From Phaeovulum vinaykumarii (GTDB lineage: Bacteria; Pseudomonadota; Alphaproteobacteria; Rhodobacterales; Rhodobacteraceae), in NCBI RefSeq assembly GCF_900156695.1, contig NZ_FTOM01000008.1, positions 62,001 to 126,000 on the forward strand: DNA of 64,000 nucleotides, given 5' to 3'. Positions 48,842 through 58,084 of the stretch are shown here, one piece after another; the first letter of the stretch is position 1; each line of letters starts with the position of its first letter. Position numbers and translations under genes: made by a program. The notes under the pieces were generated by a model. The model was not told where the DNA came from, did not search any database, and was given only the letters and a program-made list of their open reading frames with translations.

Positions 48842-50026
48842 ATGTCCAGCACCCCCGATTTCGACGAGATCATCCCCCGTCTCGGCACCCATTCCATCAA
48901 GTGGGACGGGATGGAGCCGATCTATGGCGTCCCCGCCGCCGACGGCATCCCGATGTGGGTGGCCGACATGGATTTCCGCCCGCCCAAGGCGGTGCAGCGC
49001 GCGCTGCAAGGCATGCTGGATCATGGCATCTACGGCTATTGGGGCGACAATGCCGCCTATGAGGCCGCAATCGGCTGGTGGATGCAGACCCGCCACGGCT
49101 GGCAGGTGGACCCGTCGTGGATCTTCACCACGCATGGGCTGGTCAACGGCACTGCGCTCTGTGTCGACGCCTTTACCGCGCCGGGCGACGGCGTGGTGCT
49201 GATGACGCCGGTCTATCACGCCTTTGCCCGCGTGATCCGCGCTGCGGGGCGGCAGGTGGTGGAATGCCCGCTGCGGCTGGAGGACGGGCGCTATCAGATG
49301 GATTTCGACGCCTGGGAAACGCAAATGACCGGCGCCGAGAAGATGCTGATCCTGTGCTCGCCGCATAACCCCGGCGGCCGCGTCTGGACCGCCGAGGAAC
49401 TGCGCGCCACCGCCGAATTCTGCGCGCGACACGACCTGGTGCTGGTCTCGGACGAGATCCACCACGATCTGGTCTTCCCCGGCGCGCAGCATCAGGTGAT
49501 GGCGACGGCCGTGCCCGAATGCCGCGATCGGCTGGTGATGATGACCGCCGCCACCAAGACCTTCAACATCGCCGGCTGCCATTCCGGCAATGTCATCATC
49601 GCCGACCCCGACCTGCGCGCGCGTTTCGCGGCGCGGATGGGGGCGATGGGGATCTCGCCCAACAGCTTTGGCATGGCCATGACCACAGCCGCCTACAGCC
49701 CCGAGGGGGCCGCCTGGGTGGATGCGCTGGTCGGCTATCTGGACGGCAACCGCAAGCTGTTCGACACGGCGGTGAACGCGGTGCCGGGGCTGCGCTCGAT
49801 GGCGCTCGAATCGACCTATCTGGCCTGGGTGGATTTCTCGGGCACGGGCATGGAACCGGCCGAATTCATCGCCCGCGTGGAAAAGACCGCGCGCATCGCG
49901 GCCAACCACGGCGCCACCTTCGGCACCGGCGGCGAAAGCTTCCTGCGCTTCAACCTGGCCACGCCGCGCGCGGTCGTGGCCGAGGCGGTCGACCGGCTGG
50001 CCGCGGCCTTTGCCGATCTGCAATGA
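48842..50026 (+). CDS. patB: MalY/PatB-type aminotransferase (cystathionine beta-lyase)
   Basis: A 394-residue fold-type I PLP protein. The PLP lysine lies in TAATKTFNIAG, CSPHNPGGR is the class I/II aminotransferase motif and FLRFNLATPR holds the substrate Arg. The family performs C-S lysis of cystathionine or related thioethers and MalY in E. coli also regulates maltose genes. ATG 48842 has CCGGAGGCC. Single gene; the ABC permease follows on the opposite strand. Confidence 0.88.
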   Translation: MSSTPDFDEIIPRLGTHSIKWDGMEPIYGVPAADGIPMWVADMDFRPPKAVQRALQGMLDHGIYGYWGDNAAYEAAIGWWMQTRHGWQVDPSWIFTTHGLVNGTALCVDAFTAPGDGVVLMTPVYHAFARVIRAAGRQVVECPLRLEDGRYQMDFDAWETQMTGAEKMLILCSPHNPGGRVWTAEELRATAEFCARHDLVLVSDEIHHDLVFPGAQHQVMATAVPECRDRLVMMTAATKTFNIAGCHSGNVIIADPDLRARFAARMGAMGISPNSFGMAMTTAAYSPEGAAWVDALVGYLDGNRKLFDTAVNAVPGLRSMALESTYLAWVDFSGTGMEPAEFIARVEKTARIAANHGATFGTGGESFLRFNLATPRAVVAEAVDRLAAAFADLQ

Positions 50027-50047
50027 TCCGGGACAGGGCGGCGCGCG

Positions 50048-50869
50048 CTACTTGCGCGCGCCCCAGCTCAGCGACGCCCGCTGGCGGGTGTAGAATTCGC
50101 CCATCATCCCGATCATCAGCAGCGCCAGCCCGACATAGAGCGGATAGCTGACCGATGAATAATGCGGGTTGTAGTTGATGAAGGTATAGCCGCGCGCCTG
50201 GTCGATGGTGTGAAAGAGCGGGTTCCACGAGAACAGCACCAAGATCTTGTGCGGCAGCGCATTGGCCACGAACATCTTGCCCGAAGCGACCATGTTGGCC
50301 CGCGCATAGACCGCGGCGACGATCCCCACCACCTCGGGCGACCAGGGCTTCACCGCCAGAAGCACCGTGCCGATGGCCGCGCCCGTGAACCACGCCAGAA
50401 GGAACATGCCGAAGGCGCCCACCGGGTCTTCGATCGTGATCGGGTTGAAGGCGGCGTGATAGATATAGAGCACCACCAGCATCGACAGCGTCTGGATATA
50501 GAGCGCCCCCAGCGCCGAAGACGCGATCGCCACGGCCGTGTTCATGGGCGAATGCTTCATCATCGCCGAGGTGGGCCCCTCGGCGCCCATGACCGCGCCC
50601 AGCGCCTTGGTATGCGTCAGGAACAGGAAGATCCCGCTCATCACGTAAAGCAGGAAATCGCCGCGGATCGCGTTGCCGCGCAGGCCCAGAATGTGGAACA
50701 TGATATAGAAGGCCACGACCAGCAGCACGGTCTGGACGATGGCCAACAGCAGACCGATGACGGCATTCCCGTGGCTCTTGCGGATCGAGCGCACGGTCGA
50801 ATGATAGATCAGCTCCATCAATGCGAAGGCCGATCCGAGCGTCGAGCGCTTGCGCTCCGCGGTGAACAT
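50048..50869 (-). CDS. Polysaccharide export ABC-2 permease (KpsM-like)
   Basis: A 273-residue inner-membrane protein with six hydrophobic segments. The N-terminal helix and the motif LLYVMSGIFLFLTHTKALGAVMG, plus the C-terminal ARGYTFINYNPHYSS, are as in capsule and Kdo-linked polysaccharide permeases. It would work with a KpsT-type ATPase, not present in this window. The start ATG at 50869 has GGAAAGG; a strong sigma-70 promoter lies at 50957-50985. It faces cysQ-kdsB across a shared gap. Confidence 0.82.
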   Translation of the reverse strand: MFTAERKRSTLGSAFALMELIYHSTVRSIRKSHGNAVIGLLLAIVQTVLLVVAFYIMFHILGLRGNAIRGDFLLYVMSGIFLFLTHTKALGAVMGAEGPTSAMMKHSPMNTAVAIASSALGALYIQTLSMLVVLYIYHAAFNPITIEDPVGAFGMFLLAWFTGAAIGTVLLAVKPWSPEVVGIVAAVYARANMVASGKMFVANALPHKILVLFSWNPLFHTIDQARGYTFINYNPHYSSVSYPLYVGLALLMIGMMGEFYTRQRASLSWGARK

Positions 50870-50956
50870 GCGCTGCCTTTCCGGGGGGCCTTCCCCCTGA
50901 TCTGCCGTCGTCCCTTCTATTTTTCCCCGGAAAACTTGCTGTTCCCTTTAGCGCCA

Positions 50957-50985
50957 AGCATAAGGGTGGGGGGAAGCGCGTTCAA
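50957..50985 (-). promoter_or_regulatory. Strong sigma-70-type promoter of the polysaccharide permease
   Basis: On the minus strand TTGAAC (50985-50980), 17 bases, TATGCT (50962-50957). It is one of the best canonical promoters in the window. The leader of about 80 bases contains a small GGGGG/CCCCC stem near the ribosome site. Confidence 0.6.
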
Positions 50986-51009
50986 TCGCCGCGCAGGAAC
51001 AAGGGAGTG

Positions 51010-51813
51010 ATGGCCTTGGATTTTGACCGTCTTGTGGCACAGATGCGCCGTCTTGCGCTGGAGGCGGGGGATGTGATCCTCGAGATCTATGAAAGCCCCG
51101 ATTTCGAGGTGCGCTCGAAATCCGACGAAAGCCCCGTGACCGCCGCCGACGAGGCCGCCGATGCCCTGATCTCGGCCGGGCTGCGCGCGGCCTTCCCCGA
51201 GGTGGCGCTGGTCACCGAGGAACAGGCCGCCAGCCACGACCAGCAGGTGTCCACCTTCCTGATCGTCGATCCGCTGGACGGCACCAAGGAATTCATCAAG
51301 CGCCGCGGCGATTTCACCGTCAACATCGCCTATGTCGAAGACAGCGTGCCGGTGCGCGGCGTGGTCTATGCGCCCGCCAGGGAGCGGCTGTTCTACACGC
51401 TGGCCGATGGCCGCTCGGTCGAGGAAATCGGCCCCTTCGACAAGGACGCCCCCGGCGAGACGCGGCCGCTGTCGGTGTCGATCCCCGACAACCGCGCGCT
51501 GATGGTCGTGGCGTCGAAATCCCACCGCGATCAGGCCACCGACGATTACATCGGCCGTTACGCGGTCAAGGACATGACCTCGGCGGGATCGTCGCTGAAA
51601 TTCTGCCTGGTCGCCACCGGCGAGGCCGATCTCTACCCCCGGTTGGGGCGCACGATGGAATGGGACACGGCGGCGGGGGACGCGGTGCTGCGCGGCGCCG
51701 GCGGGCGGATGATCCGTTTCGAGGACCACGCCCCCTTCGCCTATGGCAAGCCGGGCTTCGAGAACCCCTTCTTCATCGCCTGCGCGCCGGGCGTTCTTCT
51801 GGCCGAGCCCTGA
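51010..51813 (+). CDS. cysQ: 3'(2'),5'-bisphosphate nucleotidase CysQ
   Basis: About 267 residues of the inositol monophosphatase fold. The metal motifs are VTEEQ, DPLDGTKEF and EWDTAAGD. It hydrolyses PAP to AMP and controls sulfur assimilation pools; in this context PAP may also come from sulfotransfer onto polysaccharide (inference). The ATG at 51010 is very near its AAGGGAG site, so the TTG at 51016 (eight bases) could be the true start. It is directly followed by kdsB (TGA-ATG adjacency). Confidence 0.9.
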   Translation: MALDFDRLVAQMRRLALEAGDVILEIYESPDFEVRSKSDESPVTAADEAADALISAGLRAAFPEVALVTEEQAASHDQQVSTFLIVDPLDGTKEFIKRRGDFTVNIAYVEDSVPVRGVVYAPARERLFYTLADGRSVEEIGPFDKDAPGETRPLSVSIPDNRALMVVASKSHRDQATDDYIGRYAVKDMTSAGSSLKFCLVATGEADLYPRLGRTMEWDTAAGDAVLRGAGGRMIRFEDHAPFAYGKPGFENPFFIACAPGVLLAEP

Positions 51814-52614
51814 ATGTCGGTCCTGATCGTCATTCCCGCGCGCTATGCCTCGACCCGCTATCCGGGCAAACCGCTGGTGGAATTGCGTGGCGCCTCGGGG
51901 CAGGCGCGCACGCTGATCGAGCGCAGCTGGCGCGCGGCCTGCAAGGTGGCGGGCGTGGCGCGCGTCGTCGTGGCCACCGACGACGCCCGCATCCGCGACA
52001 CCGCCACGGCCTTTGGCGCCGAGGTGGTGATGACCTCCTCCGAATGCCGCAACGGCACCGAACGCTGCGCCGAAGCCCATGCCGCGCTGGGGGGCGGCCA
52101 TGACATCGTGGTCAACCTGCAAGGCGACGCGCCGCTGACCCCGCATTGGTTCATCGAGGCGCTGGTGGACGGGCTTGCCGCCGACCCCGCCGCCGAGATC
52201 GCCACCCCCGTGCTGCGCTGCGAGGGCGCCATGCTGGCCGCCCTGCGCGCCGACCGGGCCGCGGGCCGGGTGGGCGGGACGACGGCGGTCTTCGGCGCCA
52301 CGGGGCATGCGCTCTATTTCTCGAAGGAGGTCGTGCCCTATACCGGCTGCGATTATCCCGACGCGGCCCCCACGCCGGTCTTTCACCATGTCGGGGTCTA
52401 TGCCTATCGCCCGGCGGCGCTGGCGGCCTATCCCGGCTGGCCGGTGGGGCCGCTCGAAACCCTCGAGGGGCTCGAGCAGCTGCGCTTCCTGGAAAATGGC
52501 CGCGCCGTCGCCTGTGTCGAGGTCGAGGCCCGCGGCCGCCAGTTCTGGGAGCTGAACAACCCCTCGGACGTGCCCCGCATCGAGTCGATGATGGCCGAGA
52601 TGGGGCTGGACTGA
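51814..52614 (+). CDS. kdsB: 3-deoxy-manno-octulosonate cytidylyltransferase
   Basis: A 266-residue CMP-Kdo synthetase. It opens IVIPARYASTRYPGKPL and has VVATDDARI, NGTERCAEA, VNLQGDAPL and the C-terminal LNNPSDVPRIE. It activates Kdo for LPS or for the poly-Kdo linker of surface polysaccharides. It starts immediately after cysQ and shares the gap side with the KpsM-like permease, so it may be a KpsU-type enzyme for capsule. A strong hairpin terminator follows. An LPS role is equally possible. Confidence 0.92.
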   Translation: MSVLIVIPARYASTRYPGKPLVELRGASGQARTLIERSWRAACKVAGVARVVVATDDARIRDTATAFGAEVVMTSSECRNGTERCAEAHAALGGGHDIVVNLQGDAPLTPHWFIEALVDGLAADPAAEIATPVLRCEGAMLAALRADRAAGRVGGTTAVFGATGHALYFSKEVVPYTGCDYPDAAPTPVFHHVGVYAYRPAALAAYPGWPVGPLETLEGLEQLRFLENGRAVACVEVEARGRQFWELNNPSDVPRIESMMAEMGLD

Positions 52615-52642
52615 CACAGCCCACCCCACCGCATGATCCTGC

Positions 52643-52674
52643 AAGGGCCGCCCCCGCCGGGGCGGCCCTTTTCA
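52643..52674. terminator. Bidirectional intrinsic terminator between kdsB and petC
   Basis: AAGGGCCGCCCC (52643-52654), loop CGCC, GGGGCGGCCCTT (52659-52670), then TT; a perfect 12-pair stem with T-runs on both strands. The stem is identical to that after gabD. Confidence 0.85.
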
Positions 52675-52772
52675 TGCCGCCGCGCCCCGCGCAAGCCCCC
52701 AAAAGGCGAAACGCGCCCCCCGAAGGGAGGCGCGTTCCACGATCACGTCAAAAGATGCGCGACGGCGGTGCG

Positions 52773-53564
52773 TCAGGCCTTCTTCTTGCCCTTCACCGGC
52801 GCCCAGAGGGTCTTGTTGGTGAAGTAGAGCAGGACCGACAGCACGACCAGCATCAGCACGCCGATGTAACCGGCCTGCTTGCGGGCGTTCAGCTTGGGCT
52901 CGGCGGCCCACATCAGGAACGCGGAGACGTCCTTGGCCAGCGCATGCGCATCGGTAGGCGAGCCATCCTCGTATTCCACGATGTCATCGTAGATCTGCTG
53001 CGGCATGGCGATCCAGCCGTTCCCGCGGGTGAAGGCGTGGTTCTCGTAGTAGAGCGAGCCCGCTTCTTCCTTCATCTCGCCAGTGTAGCTGGTCAGGATC
53101 GTGTAGATGTATTCAGGTCCGCCAATCCCGTTGAAGAACTGGTTCAGACCCGTGCCCAGCGGCCCCGAGAAGCCGGCGCGCGCCTTGGCCATCACCGACA
53201 GGTCCGGGCCCATGCCGTCGCCGGTCACGGTGGGGAAGTTGTCGGAGATCTTGCGCGGACGCCAGTCGTCCAGCTCGGGGTCGAAGATCTCGAGGTTGGA
53301 CGCATATTCGCGCACCTCTTCGGGCGACAGTTCGGGGCCGCCCGGCTCGCCCAGGGCGCGCAGGGGGACGAACTTCATGCCGTGGCAGGCCGAGCAGATC
53401 TCGGTGAAGATCTGAAGACCGCGACGCAGCTGCGCCTTGTCGTAGGTGCCATAGGGCCCTTCGAAGGAGAAGTTGACGTCATGGACGGCGCCACCTTCGC
53501 TGGCCAACAGCGGAGCCGAGCCGAGGGCAAGGGCCGAGATGGCGGCGTAAACGAGTTTCCTCAT
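52773..53564 (-). CDS. petC: Cytochrome c1 (bc1 complex)
   Basis: A 263-residue precursor. A cleavable signal peptide (LVYAAISALALGSAPLLA) precedes the heme site CSACH (about 57-61), the heme-ligand Met in LSVMAKAR, and a C-terminal anchor helix (AGYIGVLMLVVLSVLLYF). The subunit passes electrons from the Rieske protein to cytochrome c2/cy in the periplasm. Last gene of petPRABC; 16 bases after petB. Confidence 0.97.
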   Translation of the reverse strand: MRKLVYAAISALALGSAPLLASEGGAVHDVNFSFEGPYGTYDKAQLRRGLQIFTEICSACHGMKFVPLRALGEPGGPELSPEEVREYASNLEIFDPELDDWRPRKISDNFPTVTGDGMGPDLSVMAKARAGFSGPLGTGLNQFFNGIGGPEYIYTILTSYTGEMKEEAGSLYYENHAFTRGNGWIAMPQQIYDDIVEYEDGSPTDAHALAKDVSAFLMWAAEPKLNARKQAGYIGVLMLVVLSVLLYFTNKTLWAPVKGKKKA

Positions 53565-53580
53565 CTTTGGAACCTTTCCC

Positions 53581-54894
53581 TTACTCGGCCGGATTGCCGT
53601 AATGCTCGTTGAAGTCTTCCTCGATCGTCGCCGGCTCGGGCAGCGGCGTCTCGAAGATGCCGAGCGCGGGCAGGCCGATCAGGAAGTAGGCGAACCAGTA
53701 GGTCGAGCCAATGAGCGCAATCGTCGGATAGGGCTCTTCGGTCGGCATGGCGCCCACCCAGGTCAGGATCACGAAGTCGGCCACGAACAGCCAGAACCAG
53801 ATCTTGAAGGCCGGACGATAGCGCCCCGAACGCACCGGCGAGGTGTCCAGCCAGGGCGCCAGGGCCATGACCAGGATCGCGCCGAACATGGCGATCACCC
53901 CGAAGAACTTGGCGTCAACGATGCCGAAGGTCACGAAGTTGGTGATCTGCACGATCCAGACATCCGAGGTAAAGGCGCGCAGGATCGCGTAGAACGGCAG
54001 GAAGTACCATTCCGGAACGATGTGCGTCGGCGTCTGAAGCGGGTCGGCCTGGACGTAGTTGTCCGGGTGGCCCAGGTAGTTCGGCATGAAGGCCACGATG
54101 GCGAAGAACACCGCCAGAACCACGGCCAGCGCGTAGAGATCCTTGATCACGAAATACGGCCAGAAGGGCAGCGTGTCCTTCTCGGCGTCGGCTTTCGAAC
54201 CGCGGCGGACCTCAACACCCGTGGGGTTGTTGTTGCCGGTGGTGTGGAAGGCCCAGATGTGCACCGCGACCAGGCCCACCAGGATGAAGGGCAGCAGGTA
54301 ATGCAGCGAGAAGAAGCGGTTCAGCGTGGCGTTGTCCACAGCCGGGCCGCCCAGCAGCCAGGTCTGGATCGGTTCGCCGATGCCGGGGATCGCGCCGAAC
54401 AGGCCGGTGATCACCGTGGCGCCCCAGAACGACATCTGGCCCCAGGGAAGCACATAGCCCATGAAGGCGGTGCCCATCATCACCAGGTAGATCAGCATGC
54501 CGACGATCCAGGTGACTTCGCGGGGCGACTTGTAGCTGCCGTAGTAGAGACCGCGGAAGATGTGGATATAGACCGCCACGAAGAACAGCGACGCACCGTT
54601 GGCGTGCAGGTAGCGGATCATGTGGCCGCCGTTCACGTCGCGCATGATGTGCTCGACCGAGGCGAAGGCCAGGCTGACGTGGGGGGTGTAGTGCATCGCC
54701 AGAATGATGCCGGTCACGATCTGGAGAACCAGCGTGAAGGCCAGGACGATGCCCCAGATCCACCACCAGTTGAGGTTCTTCGGCGTGGGGATCATGATCG
54801 TGTCATAGGCCAGCGCCACGATCGGCAGACGCTTGTGCAGCCAGGTCTCGGCGCCCGTGCGGGGCTCGTAATGGTCGTGCGGAATACCAGACAT
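53581..54894 (-). CDS. petB: Cytochrome b (bc1 complex)
   Basis: A 437-residue membrane protein with eight helices. The heme-ligand His pairs are in helices B and D ([28 protein letters not shown]), and the Qo motif PEWY is seen in [13 protein letters not shown]. It is the quinol-oxidising core. It begins 14 bases after petA with [14 protein letters not shown]. Length agrees with Rhodobacter cytochrome b. Confidence 0.98.
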   Translation of the reverse strand: MSGIPHDHYEPRTGAETWLHKRLPIVALAYDTIMIPTPKNLNWWWIWGIVLAFTLVLQIVTGIILAMHYTPHVSLAFASVEHIMRDVNGGHMIRYLHANGASLFFVAVYIHIFRGLYYGSYKSPREVTWIVGMLIYLVMMGTAFMGYVLPWGQMSFWGATVITGLFGAIPGIGEPIQTWLLGGPAVDNATLNRFFSLHYLLPFILVGLVAVHIWAFHTTGNNNPTGVEVRRGSKADAEKDTLPFWPYFVIKDLYALAVVLAVFFAIVAFMPNYLGHPDNYVQADPLQTPTHIVPEWYFLPFYAILRAFTSDVWIVQITNFVTFGIVDAKFFGVIAMFGAILVMALAPWLDTSPVRSGRYRPAFKIWFWLFVADFVILTWVGAMPTEEPYPTIALIGSTYWFAYFLIGLPALGIFETPLPEPATIEEDFNEHYGNPAE

Positions 54895-54908
54895 TCCCTC
54901 TATCCCCT

Positions 54909-55472
54909 TCAGCCCACGAGAATCGTGGTGTCATCGACGAATTTCGCCACCGGAATATCCAGGTTGCGCGGAGCGGGACCCTTGCGGATGCGGCCTGCCG
55001 AGTCGTAGTGCGACCCGTGGCAGGGGCAGAACCAGCCGCCGAAATCGCCCGACATGTTGCCGATCGGAACACAGCCGAGGTGGGTGCAGACGCCGATCAT
55101 CAGCAGCCATTCGCCGGCTTCGTCCAGCGTGCGGTTCTGGTCGGTGGCCTTGGCAGTGCTGGGAAGGTTCGCGTTCTCGGCGTTCTGGTCGACAAGATCC
55201 CCGAGATCGACGGCGCGGGCCATGTCGATCTCTTCCTGGCTGCGGCGGCGCACGAACACGGGCTTGCCGCGCCATTTCACGGTCAACTGGGTGCCGACCT
55301 CGACCGAGCTGACATCAATGAAGATGGCCGAAAGAGCCCGGACATCCGCCGACGGGTTCATCTGGTCGATCAGCGGCCAGACGGCGGCCCCGGTCACAAC
55401 GGCCCCGGCCCCGGCGGTGGTGTAATACAGAAAATCCCTTCGGCTGGACGCGTGGTCTTCTGCTTGGGACAT
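54909..55472 (-). CDS. petA: Rieske iron-sulfur protein (bc1 complex)
   Basis: A 187-residue protein with a Tat-type N-terminus ([14 protein letters not shown]) that remains as a membrane anchor. The 2Fe-2S ligands are in CTHLGC and CPCHGSHYD. Start ATG 55472 ([10 protein letters not shown]) with GGGAGAAC upstream. First of petABC; a strong promoter sits over the petR stop about 170 bases upstream. Confidence 0.97.
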   Translation of the reverse strand: MSQAEDHASSRRDFLYYTTAGAGAVVTGAAVWPLIDQMNPSADVRALSAIFIDVSSVEVGTQLTVKWRGKPVFVRRRSQEEIDMARAVDLGDLVDQNAENANLPSTAKATDQNRTLDEAGEWLLMIGVCTHLGCVPIGNMSGDFGGWFCPCHGSHYDSAGRIRKGPAPRNLDIPVAKFVDDTTILVG

Positions 55473-55645
55473 GCGTGTTCTCCCTTCCCTGGCCTGGGTC
55501 CAGACCATGTCATATTCAGGCCGTGGAATGCCATGGCCCTGCCCGGCGCGTTTTAGCAACCGTGCCCTTACACGTCCAGCGGACATTAACGCGCAGAACC
55601 TTGAAACACGGATCGTTCAGACTGGTTACGCCAACGCTCTTGCCA

Positions 55646-55673
55646 ATTGTAGCGCGTTTTTATCGCGTGTCAC
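55646..55673 (-). promoter_or_regulatory. Candidate petABC promoter overlapping the petR stop
   Basis: On the minus strand GTGACA (55673-55668), 16 bases, TACAAT (55651-55646): five of six at -35 and five of six at -10. It would give a leader of about 165 bases before petA, which contains no ORF I can support. Confidence 0.5.
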
Positions 55674-56404
55674 TCGGGGCTGAACACGTAACCGGCGCCC
55701 CGCACCGTCTGGAGATAGCGCGGCTCGCGCGGGTCGGGTTCGATCTTGCGCCTGAGTCGCGTGATCTGCACGTCGATGGCGCGGGCCTGGGCGCCGCCCT
55801 CGTCGCCTCCCTCCTCGGACAGGCCCCTTTCGCGGCCCAGATCCTCGATCAACTCGGCGCGACTGACCACCTCGCCGGCGCGCGCGGCAAAGATCCGCAT
55901 CAAGGCGGCCTCGGTCGCGGTCAGCCGCACCGGCCCCTGTTCCGAGCACAACTCGCCCCGCTGCGCATCATAGCGCAGCCCGCCAAAGGTCAGCGGCTGC
56001 CCCTCGCGCGGGGTCTCGGGCGGCACCCGGCGCAGGATCGCGTTGATGCGCGCCAGCAATTCGCGCGGATCGAAGGGCTTGGCCAGGTAATCGTCGGCCC
56101 CCGCCTCCAGCCCCTCGATGCGTTCATGGGTCTCGCCCCGCGCGGTCAGAAGCAGGATCGGCGTGGCCAGCCGCGCACGCAGATCGCGCGTCAGGCTGAT
56201 CCCGTCCTCGCCCGGCATCATCACGTCGAGCACGATCAGCGAAAACTCGAGCCCCGCCACCAGCCGCCGCGCATGCGCCGCGTCCCGGCCAACCGTGACC
56301 AGGAAGTCGTTGCGCACCAGAAACTTGCGCAGCAATTCGCGGATACGTTCGTCATCATCCACGATCAGGATATGGGCCGGCGCCTGCATGTCTCTCCCGC
56401 TCAA
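55670..56404 (-). CDS. petR: Response regulator PetR
   Basis: A 244-residue OmpR-class regulator: receiver with VDDDER, Asp in VLDVMMPGEDG and Lys in LAKPFDP, then a winged helix ending VQITRLRRKIEPDPREPRYLQTVRGAGYVF. In Rhodobacter capsulatus the pair petP-petR precedes petABC and is co-transcribed; the same order here supports the name. The start ATG overlaps the petP stop by four bases; an ATG five codons later has a better GGGAGAG site. Confidence 0.92.
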   Translation of the reverse strand: MSGRDMQAPAHILIVDDDERIRELLRKFLVRNDFLVTVGRDAAHARRLVAGLEFSLIVLDVMMPGEDGISLTRDLRARLATPILLLTARGETHERIEGLEAGADDYLAKPFDPRELLARINAILRRVPPETPREGQPLTFGGLRYDAQRGELCSEQGPVRLTATEAALMRIFAARAGEVVSRAELIEDLGRERGLSEEGGDEGGAQARAIDVQITRLRRKIEPDPREPRYLQTVRGAGYVFSPE

Positions 56405-56904
56405 TCGTCCGTGAGCATGAGATACTGCCGTTTGAGTTCGGGGTCCATCATCGCTTCGAGAACCTGCCGGAAGCCCGCCACCGCCTGCGGCCCCGCCGCG
56501 CGATAGGCCGCGCGCATCCGCGCCCGCTGCGCCTCCGACAGCTTGCGTTCCAGCGCCGCGCCGGTCTCGGTCAGGTAGAGATGGCGTTCGCGCTTGTCCT
56601 TGCGCCCGACCCGGCTTTCCACCAGCCCGTCCTCGATCAACGTGCGCAGGACGCGGTTCAGGCTCTGCTTGGTCACACCCAGCACCGACAGGAGCCGGTT
56701 CACCGTCAGTCCTGGCTGGCGGTTGATGAAATGCAGCGCGCGGTGATGCGCACGCCCGTAATGCAGCCCGTCGAGAATCCGGTCGGGGTCGGCGGTGAAG
56801 CCGCGATAGGCGAAGAACATCGCCTCGATCCCCTTGCGCAATTGCTCGTCCGTCAGAAACAGCAGGCTTTCGCCGCCCGCCACAGCCGTTCCGCCTTCGG
56901 CCAT
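56401..56904 (-). CDS. petP: MarR-family regulator PetP
   Basis: A 167-residue winged-helix protein. The helix-turn-helix (LTVNRLLSVLGVTKQSLNRVLRTL) and the basic wing VGRKDKRERHLYLT mark the MarR family. It is the petP homologue upstream of petR. It likely controls its own operon; an ATTGA-n11-TCAAT site lies in the divergent gap to ilvE. Start ATG 56904. Ligand unknown. Confidence 0.88.
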   Translation of the reverse strand: MAEGGTAVAGGESLLFLTDEQLRKGIEAMFFAYRGFTADPDRILDGLHYGRAHHRALHFINRQPGLTVNRLLSVLGVTKQSLNRVLRTLIEDGLVESRVGRKDKRERHLYLTETGAALERKLSEAQRARMRAAYRAAGPQAVAGFRQVLEAMMDPELKRQYLMLTDD

Positions 56905-56957
56905 GCCCTCTTCCTCTTGCCCATCTCGTCGCTTTTCCGCGACTTTATGTCAGCCTT

Positions 56958-56978
56958 ATTGACTTTCCAAGAATCAAT
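56958..56978. promoter_or_regulatory. Inverted repeat in the petP/ilvE divergent gap
   Basis: ATTGA-n11-TCAAT in an AT-rich stretch 54 bases from petP. A plausible petP promoter on the minus strand (TTGGAA-n17-TAAAGT) overlaps it. The site may be the autoregulatory operator of the MarR-type PetP. Confidence 0.4.
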
Positions 56979-57069
56979 CGTTACCCAGCGGCAGAATTTG
57001 CGCAACTTTATGCCCGATACGGACCGACGCTACGCAATATTCGCAAATTCCGACGCAAGGAGTTCTCCC

Positions 57070-57939
57070 ATGGACGGAGCATATGACGATAGAGACGGCA
57101 AGATCTGGATGGACGGCAAGCTGGTCGACTGGCGGGCGGCCAATGTCCACCTGCTGACCCACGCGCTGCATTACGCCTCCTCGGTGTTCGAGGGCGAGCG
57201 CTGCTATTCGGGCAAGATCTTCAAGTCGCGCGAGCATTCCGAACGGCTGCTGCGGTCGGGCGATCTGCTCGACATGCCGATCCCCTATACCGTCGACCAG
57301 ATCGAGGCCGCCAAGGCCGAGGTGCTGGCCGCCAACAACCTCAAGGACGCCTATGTCCGCGCCGTGGCCTGGCGGGGTTCGGGGATGGACATGGGGGTTG
57401 CCGCGCGCCGCAACCCGGTGCGCATGGCCGTCGCGGTCTGGGAATGGGGCGCCTATTACGGCGACGCCAAGTTCAAGGGCGCCAAGCTGGACATCGCGCG
57501 CTGGAAACGCCCCAGCCCGGAAACCATCCCCACCGCCGCCAAGGCCGCCGGGCTCTACATGATCTGCACCATGTCGAAGCACGCCGCCGAGGAGAAGGGC
57601 TGCTCGGACGCGCTGTTCTTCGATTATCGCGGTTACGTGGCCGAGGCGACGGGCGCCAACATCTTCTTCGTCAAGGACGGCGAGGTGCACACCCCGCTTC
57701 CCGACGCGATCCTGAACGGCATCACCCGCCAGACCGTCATCGGCATGCTGCGCGATCAGGGGATCACGGTGCATGAACGCCATATCGAGGCGCGCGAGCT
57801 CGAGGACATGCAGCAATGCTGGCTGACCGGCACCGCGGCCGAGGTCACGCCCGTGGGCCAGATCGGCGATTACACCTTCGAGGTGGGCGAACTGACCAGG
57901 AAGATCGCCACCGATTACGAAAAGCTGGTGCGGAGCTGA
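57070..57939 (+). CDS. ilvE: Branched-chain amino acid aminotransferase
   Basis: A 289-residue fold-type IV PLP enzyme. It opens with DDRDGKIWMDGKLVDWRAANVHLLTHALHYASSVFEGER, then KSREHSERLLRS, and has AEATGANIFFVKDG and the C-terminal LTGTAAEVTPVG. It transaminates Ile, Leu and Val. ATG 57070 has AAGGAG. A perfect hairpin terminator follows. Alternative role in D-amino acid or aminodeoxychorismate chemistry is less likely. Confidence 0.94.
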   Translation: MDGAYDDRDGKIWMDGKLVDWRAANVHLLTHALHYASSVFEGERCYSGKIFKSREHSERLLRSGDLLDMPIPYTVDQIEAAKAEVLAANNLKDAYVRAVAWRGSGMDMGVAARRNPVRMAVAVWEWGAYYGDAKFKGAKLDIARWKRPSPETIPTAAKAAGLYMICTMSKHAAEEKGCSDALFFDYRGYVAEATGANIFFVKDGEVHTPLPDAILNGITRQTVIGMLRDQGITVHERHIEARELEDMQQCWLTGTAAEVTPVGQIGDYTFEVGELTRKIATDYEKLVRS

Positions 57940-58004
57940 GACACGCCGGCGGCGGGGCGGCCGCGTCACCCCCCGCCGCACGGCCGGGCCGGGCCCGGAC
58001 ATCA

Positions 58005-58037
58005 AAAGACCCACGCGCGGCCTGCGCGTGGGTCTTT
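58005..58037 (+). terminator. Intrinsic terminator after ilvE
   Basis: AAAGACCCACGCGC (58005-58018), loop GGCCT, GCGCGTGGGTCTTT (58024-58037): a 14-pair perfect stem with T-run. Convergent with the small ORF at 58085, so it can serve both strands. Confidence 0.9.
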
Positions 58038-58084
58038 CCGTTTTCAGCAGGCCCCGCGGTTCACAGGGCGCGCCCGCGCGGGGA

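Noticed and set aside
50870-51009. Possible riboswitch in the leader of the polysaccharide permease
   Set aside because: Only a small GGGGG/CCCCC stem is present; no known aptamer core.
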